This document shows positions 57,528 to 64,000 of a DNA stretch of 64,000 bases, piece by piece. The stretch covers positions 1 through 64,000 of the forward strand of contig CAPEBR010000015.1 in assembly GCA_948602995.1 (NCBI GenBank), in the 5' to 3' direction. The stretch comes from an uncultured Dorea sp. (GTDB lineage: Bacteria; Bacillota; Clostridia; Lachnospirales; Lachnospiraceae). The position numbers and the translations under genes are program-made. Below the pieces are notes generated by a model. It was not told the DNA's origin. It ran no database searches and saw only the letters and a program-made list of their open reading frames with translations. Within the stretch, counting starts at the first letter, position 1, and each line of letters starts with the position of its first letter.

Positions 57528-59000
57528 ATGGTTTCTGAGTGTTTTAGTAAATTGGAAATAGACGCTATAGGCGAAATACTCAATATAAGTCTGGGATCCT
57601 CTGCAACAGCGGTTTCCACGATGCTGAACGCCAGGGTAGACATTACGACGCCGGTTGTTAATGTCGTATCTAAAGAAGAATTTCAGATGGACAGGGTAGA
57701 ACCCGCCGTAGGTGTCGAAATTACTTATGTAGCTGGTCTGGAAGGCGAGAATGTCATGCTTCTTAAAAGACATGACGTAAAAGTAATTGTCGAGATGCTT
57801 ATGGGTATGGAGATACCAGACGAGGAATTTGAACTGAATGAGATTAATATTAGTGCAGTCTGTGAGGTTATGAACCAGATGATGGGCGCTTCTTCTACTG
57901 CATTGTCTGAATTTTTGGGCAGGATGGTAAACATTTCAACCCCCATTTCATTTGAGGTAAAGAATGAACAGGAATTTATCGACAAATATTTTGTGGATCA
58001 ATATCCGAAGGTGGTCGTTGTATTTACGCTTAAGATTGCAGACAAACTGGAAAGTGAATTCTTCAATGTCATGCCTATGGAGCTGGCGAAGGGTCTTTTA
58101 AAAGGTTTCCTTCCGGATGATCAGATTATTGATGTAAGTACGATTGGTATGGATACTTCTGCCGCACCTGCAGCAGGAGTGCAGGAGGATAGTGCAGCTG
58201 CTGCATCAGGCGGCACACTCTCCCAGGAGGAGATAGAAAAGTTACTGGCAGACGGGGCGGATGCAGCGCCGGCGGCGTCAGAGCCGATGGTAAAAGCACA
58301 GCCGGCGTCAGAAGCGCAGAATAGTGCAGCTGCTGCATCAGGCGGCACACTCTCTCAGGAGGAGATAGAAAAGTTACTGGCAGGCGGGGCGGATGCAGCG
58401 CCACAGCCATCAGCAGTACAGCCATCAGCAGCGCCGCAGGTGTCACAGCCATCAGCAGTACAGCCGGCAGCTGCAGCAGTACAGCCATCAGCAGCGCCGC
58501 AGCCATCAGCAGTACAGCCGTCTGCAGCGCCACAGATGATGCAGCCTATGCCAATGGTAAGTCCTGATATGCAGATGATGCAGATGCAGATGATGCAGCA
58601 GATGATGCAGCAGATGCAGCAGATGCAGCAGTCCATACAGGAACCGCCGAAGAAGGCGGCGGAGCCGAAGATGATCCATGTGCAGCCTGCAAATCAGCCA
58701 AATCTGAAACCGGACGGCGATATTGTGCTTGAAGGAGAGCAAGAGGAGAATATGGAGCTGATCATGGGGGTTCCTCTTGAGATATCGGTTGAAATTGGAA
58801 GAACGAAGAGATTTGTTAAGGATATTCTTGACTTTACAAAAGGCTCCCTGGTTGTCCTGGACAAACTTGCGGGAGAGCAGGTAGATCTGTATGTCAATGG
58901 TCAATGCATTGCAAAAGGGGATGTTGTTGTCGTTGAGGATAATTTTGGTATCAGAATTACAGAGATTATGAAAATAAACTTGATTTCGTTAGAGCATTAA
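57528..59000 (+). CDS. fliY: FliY/FliN motor switch protein with repeat-rich linker
   Basis: 490 aa; ATG behind GGAGAGAAAGG. CheC-like phosphatase domain first (about 1-205, with the LEIDAIGEILNISLG and NEINISAVCEVMNQMMG helices whose Glu and Asn are the CheY-P phosphatase pair), then a linker, then the FliN/SpoA domain (about 400-490, MGVPLEISVEIGRTKRFVKDILDFTKGSLVVLDKLAGEQVDLYVNG). The linker (about 205-400) holds two copies of LSQEEIEKLL (231-240 and 275-284), which look like the FliM-type CheY-P peptide, then Gln/Pro/Ala/Ser repeats and a Met/Gln run. The DNA behind the two copies is an 82-bp near-identical direct repeat (58189-58270 and 58321-58402). Confidence 0.92.
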   Translation: MVSECFSKLEIDAIGEILNISLGSSATAVSTMLNARVDITTPVVNVVSKEEFQMDRVEPAVGVEITYVAGLEGENVMLLKRHDVKVIVEMLMGMEIPDEEFELNEINISAVCEVMNQMMGASSTALSEFLGRMVNISTPISFEVKNEQEFIDKYFVDQYPKVVVVFTLKIADKLESEFFNVMPMELAKGLLKGFLPDDQIIDVSTIGMDTSAAPAAGVQEDSAAAASGGTLSQEEIEKLLADGADAAPAASEPMVKAQPASEAQNSAAAASGGTLSQEEIEKLLAGGADAAPQPSAVQPSAAPQVSQPSAVQPAAAAVQPSAAPQPSAVQPSAAPQMMQPMPMVSPDMQMMQMQMMQQMMQQMQQMQQSIQEPPKKAAEPKMIHVQPANQPNLKPDGDIVLEGEQEENMELIMGVPLEISVEIGRTKRFVKDILDFTKGSLVVLDKLAGEQVDLYVNGQCIAKGDVVVVEDNFGIRITEIMKINLISLEH

Positions 59001-59017
59001 AGTAAGGAAGGAATTAT

Positions 59018-59368
59018 ATGTTAAGAGCGATTGGCAGCCTTATTGCTGTAGTATTGATTCTTGGCGGCAGTTATCTTGCAAGTAAATATATTGGCAGGGG
59101 AATGTCAAAAAGCAGCAGTTCCCTGTACATGCGTCTGCTCGACCAGATCACTCTTGGGCAGGACAGACACATAGCCATTATACAGGTCGGTGGGAAATAT
59201 CTGCTTGTCGGGGTTACTGCAGGTCAGATCCAGGTGCTGTCTGAGCTCCATGACGATGATCTTATTCAGATTTCGCCTGAGGATACTGAGGGCAAAACGA
59301 ATGTGCCGGACTTTAAGATGATCATGGATAAGCTCAGTGATCTGGGAAAAAGAGGAGGTAGAGGCTAG
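59018..59368 (+). CDS. fliO: Flagellar biosynthesis protein FliO
   Basis: 116 aa; ATG behind AAGGAAGG. One membrane helix at the N-terminus (IGSLIAVVLILGGSYLASKYI) and a cytoplasmic part that matches FliO in pattern: LLDQITLGQDRHIAIIQVGGKYLLVGVTAGQIQVLSEL, the 'LGxxxxIxIVxVGxxxLLLGVT' stretch. Helps to assemble FliP in the export gate. Its TAG shares a base with the GTG start of fliP. Confidence 0.9.
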   Translation: MLRAIGSLIAVVLILGGSYLASKYIGRGMSKSSSSLYMRLLDQITLGQDRHIAIIQVGGKYLLVGVTAGQIQVLSELHDDDLIQISPEDTEGKTNVPDFKMIMDKLSDLGKRGGRG

Positions 59369-60024
59369 TGTACGATTCACTGATAAATGTCAACGGCAGC
59401 CAGGTTCCTACATTAGATATATTGTTGCTTCTGACGATTGTATCGCTTCTGCCATCGCTTCTTATTATGATGACCTCCTTTACGAGGACGATTATCATTC
59501 TTTCCTTTTTAAGAAATGCACTTGGAGTCCAGCAGACGCCGCCGAATATGGTATTGATTGGAATCTCCATATTTCTGACGCTTTTTATTATGGATCCTGT
59601 GATCGGAGAGATCAATACAGAGGCTTATACTCCATATAAGAATTCTGAGATTACACAAGAAGAGGCGATTGAGAGAGCGCAGATACCGCTAAAGAGATTC
59701 ATGCTTAAGAATACAGAGAAGAGCTCGATGAACATGTTCATGGAGATTTCGAATGCAGAAGCTGTTGAGAATGAGGAGGATCTTCCTATGACGGTAGTGA
59801 TTCCTTCTTTTATGACCAGCGAGCTTAAGAAGGCGTTTAGTGCGGGATTTTTATTGTATATTCCATTTTTGTTAATAGATATTGTAGTGTCGAGTACACT
59901 GATGTCCATGGGTATGATGATGCTTCCGCCGGCGATGATCTCGCTGCCGTTCAAGCTGCTTTTATTCATAACAGTAAATGGATGGGAGCTTTTGTTCTCG
60001 ACAATTGCGAACAGCTTTAAGTGA
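59368..60024 (+). CDS. fliP: Flagellar export gate protein FliP
   Basis: 218 aa; GTG start sharing one base with the fliO stop. Four membrane helices with the family signs LLLLTIVSLLPSLLIMMTSFTRTIIILSFLRNALGVQQTPPNMVLIGISIFLTLFIM and, at the C-terminus, IPFLLIDIVVSSTLMSMGMMMLPPAMISLPFKLLLFITVNGWELL. The cleavable signal peptide common in FliP of Proteobacteria is not seen; the chain starts directly with a short soluble stretch. Forms the pore of the export gate with FliQ and FliR. Confidence 0.95.
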   Translation: MYDSLINVNGSQVPTLDILLLLTIVSLLPSLLIMMTSFTRTIIILSFLRNALGVQQTPPNMVLIGISIFLTLFIMDPVIGEINTEAYTPYKNSEITQEEAIERAQIPLKRFMLKNTEKSSMNMFMEISNAEAVENEEDLPMTVVIPSFMTSELKKAFSAGFLLYIPFLLIDIVVSSTLMSMGMMMLPPAMISLPFKLLLFITVNGWELLFSTIANSFK

Positions 60025-60043
60025 CAGTGAAGGAGGCATATAG

Positions 60044-60304
60044 ATGACAAACGGTGAAGTCGCGGATTTAATGTATGATGTATTTGTACTGTCAATTGAG
60101 CTTGCAGGACCGTTGCTTATTATCAGTATGCTGGTAGGTGTTGTAATTGCGATTTTGCAGGCAGCAACACAGATTCATGAGCAGACAATTACCTTTGTAC
60201 CGAAGCTTCTGGTGATCGGGATTATACTGGTATTTTCAGGCGAGACAATGCTTCGGACGCTTCAGGATTTTACGGTCAGAATCTTTGAGCTGATAGCAGG
60301 ATGA
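60044..60304 (+). CDS. fliQ: Flagellar export gate protein FliQ
   Basis: 86 aa; ATG behind GAAGGAGG. Two membrane helices forming a hairpin (FVLSIELAGPLLIISMLVGVVIAILQAATQIHEQTITFVPKLLVIGIILVF), which contains the conserved QxxTQIxExT turn. Completes the export gate with FliP and FliR. Position between fliP and fliR is canonical. Confidence 0.96.
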   Translation: MTNGEVADLMYDVFVLSIELAGPLLIISMLVGVVIAILQAATQIHEQTITFVPKLLVIGIILVFSGETMLRTLQDFTVRIFELIAG

Positions 60305-60320
60305 TGCGGGGAGTGATGGC

Positions 60321-61088
60321 ATGGCGATTAATAATGTCGCACAGCTTACCTTGTTTTCTCTGATTATGATGAGGATGTCAGGGTTTATATTGCTGAATCC
60401 GGTACTTGGAAGAAGAAATATACCGATGATTGCGAAGGCAGGCTTTATATTCGGCCTCACAATCTTGATTTATTCCCTCTCCATGGAAGAGATCGTGGAG
60501 CCGGAGAATATGATTATATTTGGATTTCTTCTTATGAAGGAGTTTGTGGTAGGCTACATGATCGGTTATGTCATGGAATTATTCTTTTTTGCAATTACCT
60601 TTGGCGGCTATATTATAGATTTTCAGCTGGGTCTGTCTATGTCTACAGTGTATGATCCGCAGAGCAATAGTCAGGTTGCAGTAACAGGAAGCCTGCTTCA
60701 GACATGGTTTATGCTATTATTTTTTGCAGTAGACGCCCATCTTGCTTTGATGAAGATTATGGTTACCTCAGCCGAGATTGTTCCTTATGGAGGCGTCGTG
60801 ATAACAACGAATCTAGGGAAACGTGCAATAGAACTTTTCCTGGAATGTGCAGAGCTGGGGGTAAGACTTTCCCTTCCAATTCTTGCAGCGGAGTTTCTGG
60901 TGCAGGTCGGAATTGGGATTATGAATAAGGTAGTGCCGCAGATTAGTATATTTGTAATTAATATTCAGCTTAAGCTGATTGTTGGTATGGGACTTCTAGT
61001 CATCCTCTTTTCACCGATCGGTGAACATCTGAACAGGATTTTAACTGAGATGATGAAGTCGGTGCAGGGGATATTAACTTTCTTATAA
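60321..61088 (+). CDS. fliR: Flagellar export gate protein FliR
   Basis: 255 aa; ATG behind GGGAG. Six membrane helices; RMSGFILLNPVLGRRNIPMIAKAGFIFGLTILIY, LMKEFVVGYMIGYVMELFFFAITFGGYIIDFQLGLSMSTVYDPQ and MNKVVPQISIFVINIQLKLIVGMGLLVI are typical. Joins the FliP/FliQ gate and meets FlhB. Its TAA (61086-61088) is the first part of a hairpin (61086-61114). Unlike the usual arrangement, a 136-base gap separates it from flhB. Confidence 0.95.
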   Translation: MAINNVAQLTLFSLIMMRMSGFILLNPVLGRRNIPMIAKAGFIFGLTILIYSLSMEEIVEPENMIIFGFLLMKEFVVGYMIGYVMELFFFAITFGGYIIDFQLGLSMSTVYDPQSNSQVAVTGSLLQTWFMLLFFAVDAHLALMKIMVTSAEIVPYGGVVITTNLGKRAIELFLECAELGVRLSLPILAAEFLVQVGIGIMNKVVPQISIFVINIQLKLIVGMGLLVILFSPIGEHLNRILTEMMKSVQGILTFL

Positions 61089-61114
61089 TATAGGAAACTT
61101 TGTTCCCTATATTA
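61086..61114 (+). other. Hairpin containing the fliR stop codon
   Basis: TAATATAGGAAAC (61086-61098) pairs with GTTCCCTATATTA (61102-61114) with one mismatch and a TTT loop. It includes the fliR TAA but is not followed by a T run, so it is an mRNA end or spacer structure rather than a canonical terminator. Confidence 0.65.
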
Positions 61115-61137
61115 CAAAAACCCTCCGGGGGATGCGC

Positions 61138-61206
61138 ACTCGCGCGAAGAGGAAGATGTCGCAAGCGACCGCGCTCGGCGCGGGAATGTGCCGGAGCACA
61201 TTCTAT
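61138..61206. repeat. GC-rich three-hairpin repeat, copy 2
   Basis: Same order as at 31882-31951: ACTCGCGCGAA, then GTCGCAAGCGAC, CGCGCTCGGCGCG and GAATGTGCCGGAGCACATTC. It lies between fliR and flhB and places the flhB ribosome site (GGGAG, 61217-61221) just behind it. Confidence 0.75.
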
Positions 61207-61224
61207 TTTACAGGTTGGGAGTGA

Positions 61225-62298
61225 GTGGATTTGCCGTCAGGTTCAGGTGAGAAAACCGAAAAAGCCACGCCTAAGAAGCGAAGGGAGCAACGGAAGGAAG
61301 GTAATGTTGCAACAAGTAAGGACATCATAGTTGTCGCTTCGCTTTTCGCATGTTTTTATTGTCTGCAGGCGTTTTTTCCGACAATATACAAATCCCTGCG
61401 TGACATGATGGTGTATCTGATCTCTCTTGTGAGCGAAGTGGATGTGCTGTCACTTGGTACATTGCAGCATATTGGAATGAAATGCGTGGAGTCACTGGTG
61501 ATATGCATAATTCCGATTGGCCTGATCAGTATGGCGGTCGGTGTCATTGCAACCGGGATACAGACACGCTTTCTTTTTACTATGAAGCCAGTTGGCTTCA
61601 AGCTTAAAAATCTCAATCCGCTTAATGGGATTAAAAAACTGTTTTCTGCAAAGAATGTGATAGAGCTTTTCAAAGCGGCTCTTAAGATACTTATTCTTAC
61701 AGTAGTGCTTTATCAGATCCTGAAGGGTGAGATTACGGTCATTGGCCAGATGATGGATATGAATCCTACCTCAAGCTTTGTCTATGTGCTTAAGGAGATT
61801 ATGGGAATGGTACTTCGTATCGGACTGGTCTTTGCAGCGATCGCGGGATTTGACCTTTTTTATCAGAGATGGTCTTATGAGAAAAACATGAAGATGACGA
61901 AGGAAGAAGTAAAGGAAGAATATAAACAGGTAGAGGGAAATCCCCAGATTAAAGGGAAGATCCGAAGCCTGCAGCAGAGTATGGCAAGAAGCAGAATGAT
62001 GCAGGCAGTACCGGATGCAGACGTAATTATCCGTAACCCCACGCATTTTGCTGTTGCACTGAAATATGAAATCAATCATGATAATGCACCCGTCTTGATT
62101 GCAAAGGGACAGGATTATATGGCTCTAAAGATCGTAGAGGTTGCAGAGGAAAATCATGTTACAATTATAGAGAATAAACCACTTGCAAGAGGTATTTATG
62201 CCTCGACGCCGCTGAACCATGAGATACCTGCAGAGTATTACGGGGTAGTGGCGGAGATTCTTGTCAAGGTATTCCGTATGAATAAAAAGCTGGTGTAG
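61225..62298 (+). CDS. flhB: Flagellar export switch protein FlhB
   Basis: 357 aa from GTG 61225; TTG 61231 lies at a better distance from GGGAG (61217-61221) and may be the true start. N-terminus GEKTEKATPKKRREQRKEGNVATSKD, the FlhB signature; four membrane helices (about 30-210); cytoplasmic domain with the self-cleavage site Asn271-Pro in NPTHFAVALKY, followed by PLARGIYASTPLNHEIPAEYYGVVAEIL. Switches export from hook to filament proteins together with FliK. Complete. Confidence 0.95.
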   Translation: MDLPSGSGEKTEKATPKKRREQRKEGNVATSKDIIVVASLFACFYCLQAFFPTIYKSLRDMMVYLISLVSEVDVLSLGTLQHIGMKCVESLVICIIPIGLISMAVGVIATGIQTRFLFTMKPVGFKLKNLNPLNGIKKLFSAKNVIELFKAALKILILTVVLYQILKGEITVIGQMMDMNPTSSFVYVLKEIMGMVLRIGLVFAAIAGFDLFYQRWSYEKNMKMTKEEVKEEYKQVEGNPQIKGKIRSLQQSMARSRMMQAVPDADVIIRNPTHFAVALKYEINHDNAPVLIAKGQDYMALKIVEVAEENHVTIIENKPLARGIYASTPLNHEIPAEYYGVVAEILVKVFRMNKKLV

Positions 62299-62301
62299 AG
62301 T

Positions 62302-64000
62302 ATGAAACGAATATTGAATAACGCGGTATCGCTGATTGTACTTATGATTGTACTGCTTCTGATTATACCGCTGAATACGTTCTTTCTGGACGTTATGATT
62401 ATATTGAATATTGCTATATCGATGATTATACTTCTGATTAGTATGAACATTAAAGAGGCGTTGGAGTTTTCGATCTTTCCGTCCATGCTTCTTGTTACGA
62501 CATTATTTCGTATCGGAATTAATATTTCCTCGACAAGAAGTATTTTGGGAAATTCTGGTACAGCCGGGGCAGTGATTCGCGCCATGGGTGATTTTGTACT
62601 TCAGGGAAATGTTGTTGTCGGTGTTATTATCTTCCTGATTATCGTATTAGTGCAGTTCCTGGTTATTACAAAGGGAGCAGAGCGTGTGTCAGAGGTTGCG
62701 GCAAGATTTACCCTGGATGCGATGCCTGGAAAACAGATGGCAATTGACGCTGACCTGGGAAGCGGCCTGATTAACGAGCAGGAGGCAAAGGAAAGACGGC
62801 ACAAGATCCAAAAAGAAGCGGATTTCTTTGGCTCTATGGATGGTGCCACGAAAATTGTAAAAGGTGACGCTGTCATGTCGCTGATTATTACTGCAGTTAA
62901 TTTTCTTGGAGGCTGTATTATCGGTATGGTGCAGGGCGGCATGGACTTTACAGAGGTGTTGTCTGTGTACTCCATCGCAACAGTTGGAGATGGTCTGGTA
63001 TCCCAGATTCCATCTTTGCTAATCTCTACGGCGACAGGTATGATTGTAACCCGTGCTGTTGCGGAGGACAGTCTGAATATAGATGTTACAAGACAGTTTA
63101 CTGCGCAGCCTAAGGCGATTATGATGGCGGGCGGAGTTCTTGCTATCTTGCTTGCAGTACCAGGTATGCCGAAATTTCAGATGGCAGTGATTGCACTTGT
63201 ACTGATGCTTGGCGGGTGGAGGCTTACACGCCGTATGGAAGAGGCGGCTGTTCCCGCAGCTGACGCCGCGCTTCCCGGAGCCATGGGGCCCATGGGTGCT
63301 GAGCAGATGCAGGTTACAGAGGAAGAGAATTTCAAGGATATCAACAGTGTATATTCTCTTATTTCAGTAGAGCCTATTGAGATGGAATTTGGCTACAGCC
63401 TGATTCCGCTTGTAGATGAGGCCAGCGGCGGTAAGATGATTGACCGTATTGTCATATTCAGAAGGCAGTATGCCCAGGAGATGGGACTGGTTATTCCATC
63501 GATCAGACTGCGCGACAGTTCAAGCCTGAATACGAACCAGTATGTCATTAAGATTAAGGGCGAGGAAGTGGCAAGAGGTGAGATTCTTGTGGATTATTAC
63601 CTTGCACTTGAACCGCCGAATCCTGAGAAAGAACTTGAGGGTATAGATACGATTGAGCCGGCATATGGTATTCCCAGTAAGTGGATTACAGTGGATAAGA
63701 AGGAGATGGCAGAGATCTACGGGTATACAGTTATTGACCCACTGTCTGTTATGCTTACTCATTTGTCCGAGACAGTACGCAGGCATGCCCATGAGCTTCT
63801 TAACAGACAGGAGGTTGTACGCCTGGTTGAGAATATGAAGAAGCAGTCACAGGAGCTGGTAGACGAACTGATTCCGGCGATTATCTCCTACGGAAACTTT
63901 CAGAAGATTCTTACGAATTTATTAAAGGAAGGCATACCGATCAAGGATATGGAGACGATCATGGAGACAATTGTAGATTCGTCCATGACTGTCAAGGATG
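62302..64000 (+). CDS. flhA: Flagellar export protein FlhA (3' end cut by window)
   Basis: 566 residues visible of a usual ~690; the frame is open to the last base. ATG 62302, 3 bases after flhB. Eight membrane helices within the first ~320 residues, with FHIPEP-family parts NIKEALEFSIFPSMLLVTTLFRIGINISSTRSIL, GNVVVGVIIFLIIVLVQFLVITKGAERVSEVAARFTLDAMPGKQMAIDADL and VGDGLVSQIPSLLISTATGMIVTR. The cytoplasmic domain begins near residue 330 and is the docking ring for export substrates. Missing: the end of the cytoplasmic domain. Confidence 0.97.
   Translation, partial: MKRILNNAVSLIVLMIVLLLIIPLNTFFLDVMIILNIAISMIILLISMNIKEALEFSIFPSMLLVTTLFRIGINISSTRSILGNSGTAGAVIRAMGDFVLQGNVVVGVIIFLIIVLVQFLVITKGAERVSEVAARFTLDAMPGKQMAIDADLGSGLINEQEAKERRHKIQKEADFFGSMDGATKIVKGDAVMSLIITAVNFLGGCIIGMVQGGMDFTEVLSVYSIATVGDGLVSQIPSLLISTATGMIVTRAVAEDSLNIDVTRQFTAQPKAIMMAGGVLAILLAVPGMPKFQMAVIALVLMLGGWRLTRRMEEAAVPAADAALPGAMGPMGAEQMQVTEEENFKDINSVYSLISVEPIEMEFGYSLIPLVDEASGGKMIDRIVIFRRQYAQEMGLVIPSIRLRDSSSLNTNQYVIKIKGEEVARGEILVDYYLALEPPNPEKELEGIDTIEPAYGIPSKWITVDKKEMAEIYGYTVIDPLSVMLTHLSETVRRHAHELLNRQEVVRLVENMKKQSQELVDELIPAIISYGNFQKILTNLLKEGIPIKDMETIMETIVDSSMTVKD

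Noticed and set aside
1..64000. tRNA or rRNA genes
   Set aside because: No cloverleaf with the GTTCRA-type T-loop and no rRNA-like stretches were noticed in the intergenic gaps.

Overview
The window looks like chromosome from a flagellated, anaerobic gut-type Firmicute of the Clostridia, most likely Lachnospiraceae. The reasons are the gene content (a large single-direction flagellar cluster with FliY, FlbD and a TIGR02530-type gene; a Tad-like pilus cluster with Flp1-like, DUF5702 and DUF6382 proteins; the pair FeoA-FeoA-FeoB with a Cys-rich partner; RicT; a TSCPD protein), the AGGAGG-type ribosome sites and the moderate GC content. The species cannot be named from the sequence alone.

Layout. 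(1) 1-3834 is an AT-rich accessory segment: a membrane/coiled-coil protein and a lipoprotein on +, and on - an HTH/coiled-coil protein followed by a RelE-like domain protein with a C-terminal membrane anchor. It abuts (2) a Tad-type pilus cluster (3835-10425) whose first gene, the CpaF/TadA motor ATPase, has lost its N-terminal two thirds including Walker A. TadB, TadC, a Flp1-like pilin, DUF5702, two TadE-like pseudopilins, an A24 prepilin peptidase and a DUF6382 protein follow. (3) 10538-12118 holds a rhomboid protease, a HIT protein and an ECF-type sigma factor; murG is convergent at 12247-13308. (4) 13309-18726 is a repeat-rich accessory zone: 20-bp and 17-bp tandem repeats, a 163-bp imperfect palindrome, an anti-sigma-like membrane protein, and three tandem copies of a secreted-protein unit of which only the first is intact, with remnants of a DnaC-like ATPase and of an AAA-ATPase between and after them. 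(5) 18727-23895 is housekeeping: TSCPD protein, mtnN, a membrane protein, pgi, an Orn/Lys/Arg decarboxylase-family enzyme. (6) rpoB-rpoC have their own consensus-like promoter and a strong palindromic terminator. (7) An iron module (truncated Fur-like regulator behind two Fur boxes, feoA, feoA, feoB, a 58-aa Cys-rich protein) and putP. (8) holB-ricT-trmN6, then a convergent chemotaxis receptor. (9) From 42783 to the right edge is a flagellar cluster: lytic transglycosylase, flgB, fliE, fliF, fliG, fliH, fliI, fliJ, fliK, flgD, TIGR02530, flgE, flbD, motA, motB, fliM, cheY, flgC, fliY, fliO, fliP, fliQ, fliR, flhB, flhA (cut by the window end). flgC is not next to flgB but sits behind cheY.

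A second layer of interest is a set of short dispersed palindromic elements at gene ends: a GGGACGGGGC-armed palindrome (four copies), a 70-bp GC-rich three-hairpin unit (two), a 27-bp GTTACTG...CAGTAAC unit (two, opposite orientation), an ATCCAGCC...GGCTGGAT hairpin (two) and a 74-bp MITE-like unit. Several carry the stop codon of the gene they follow. All family assignments are from reading the sequence and memory of the families; no search was run.
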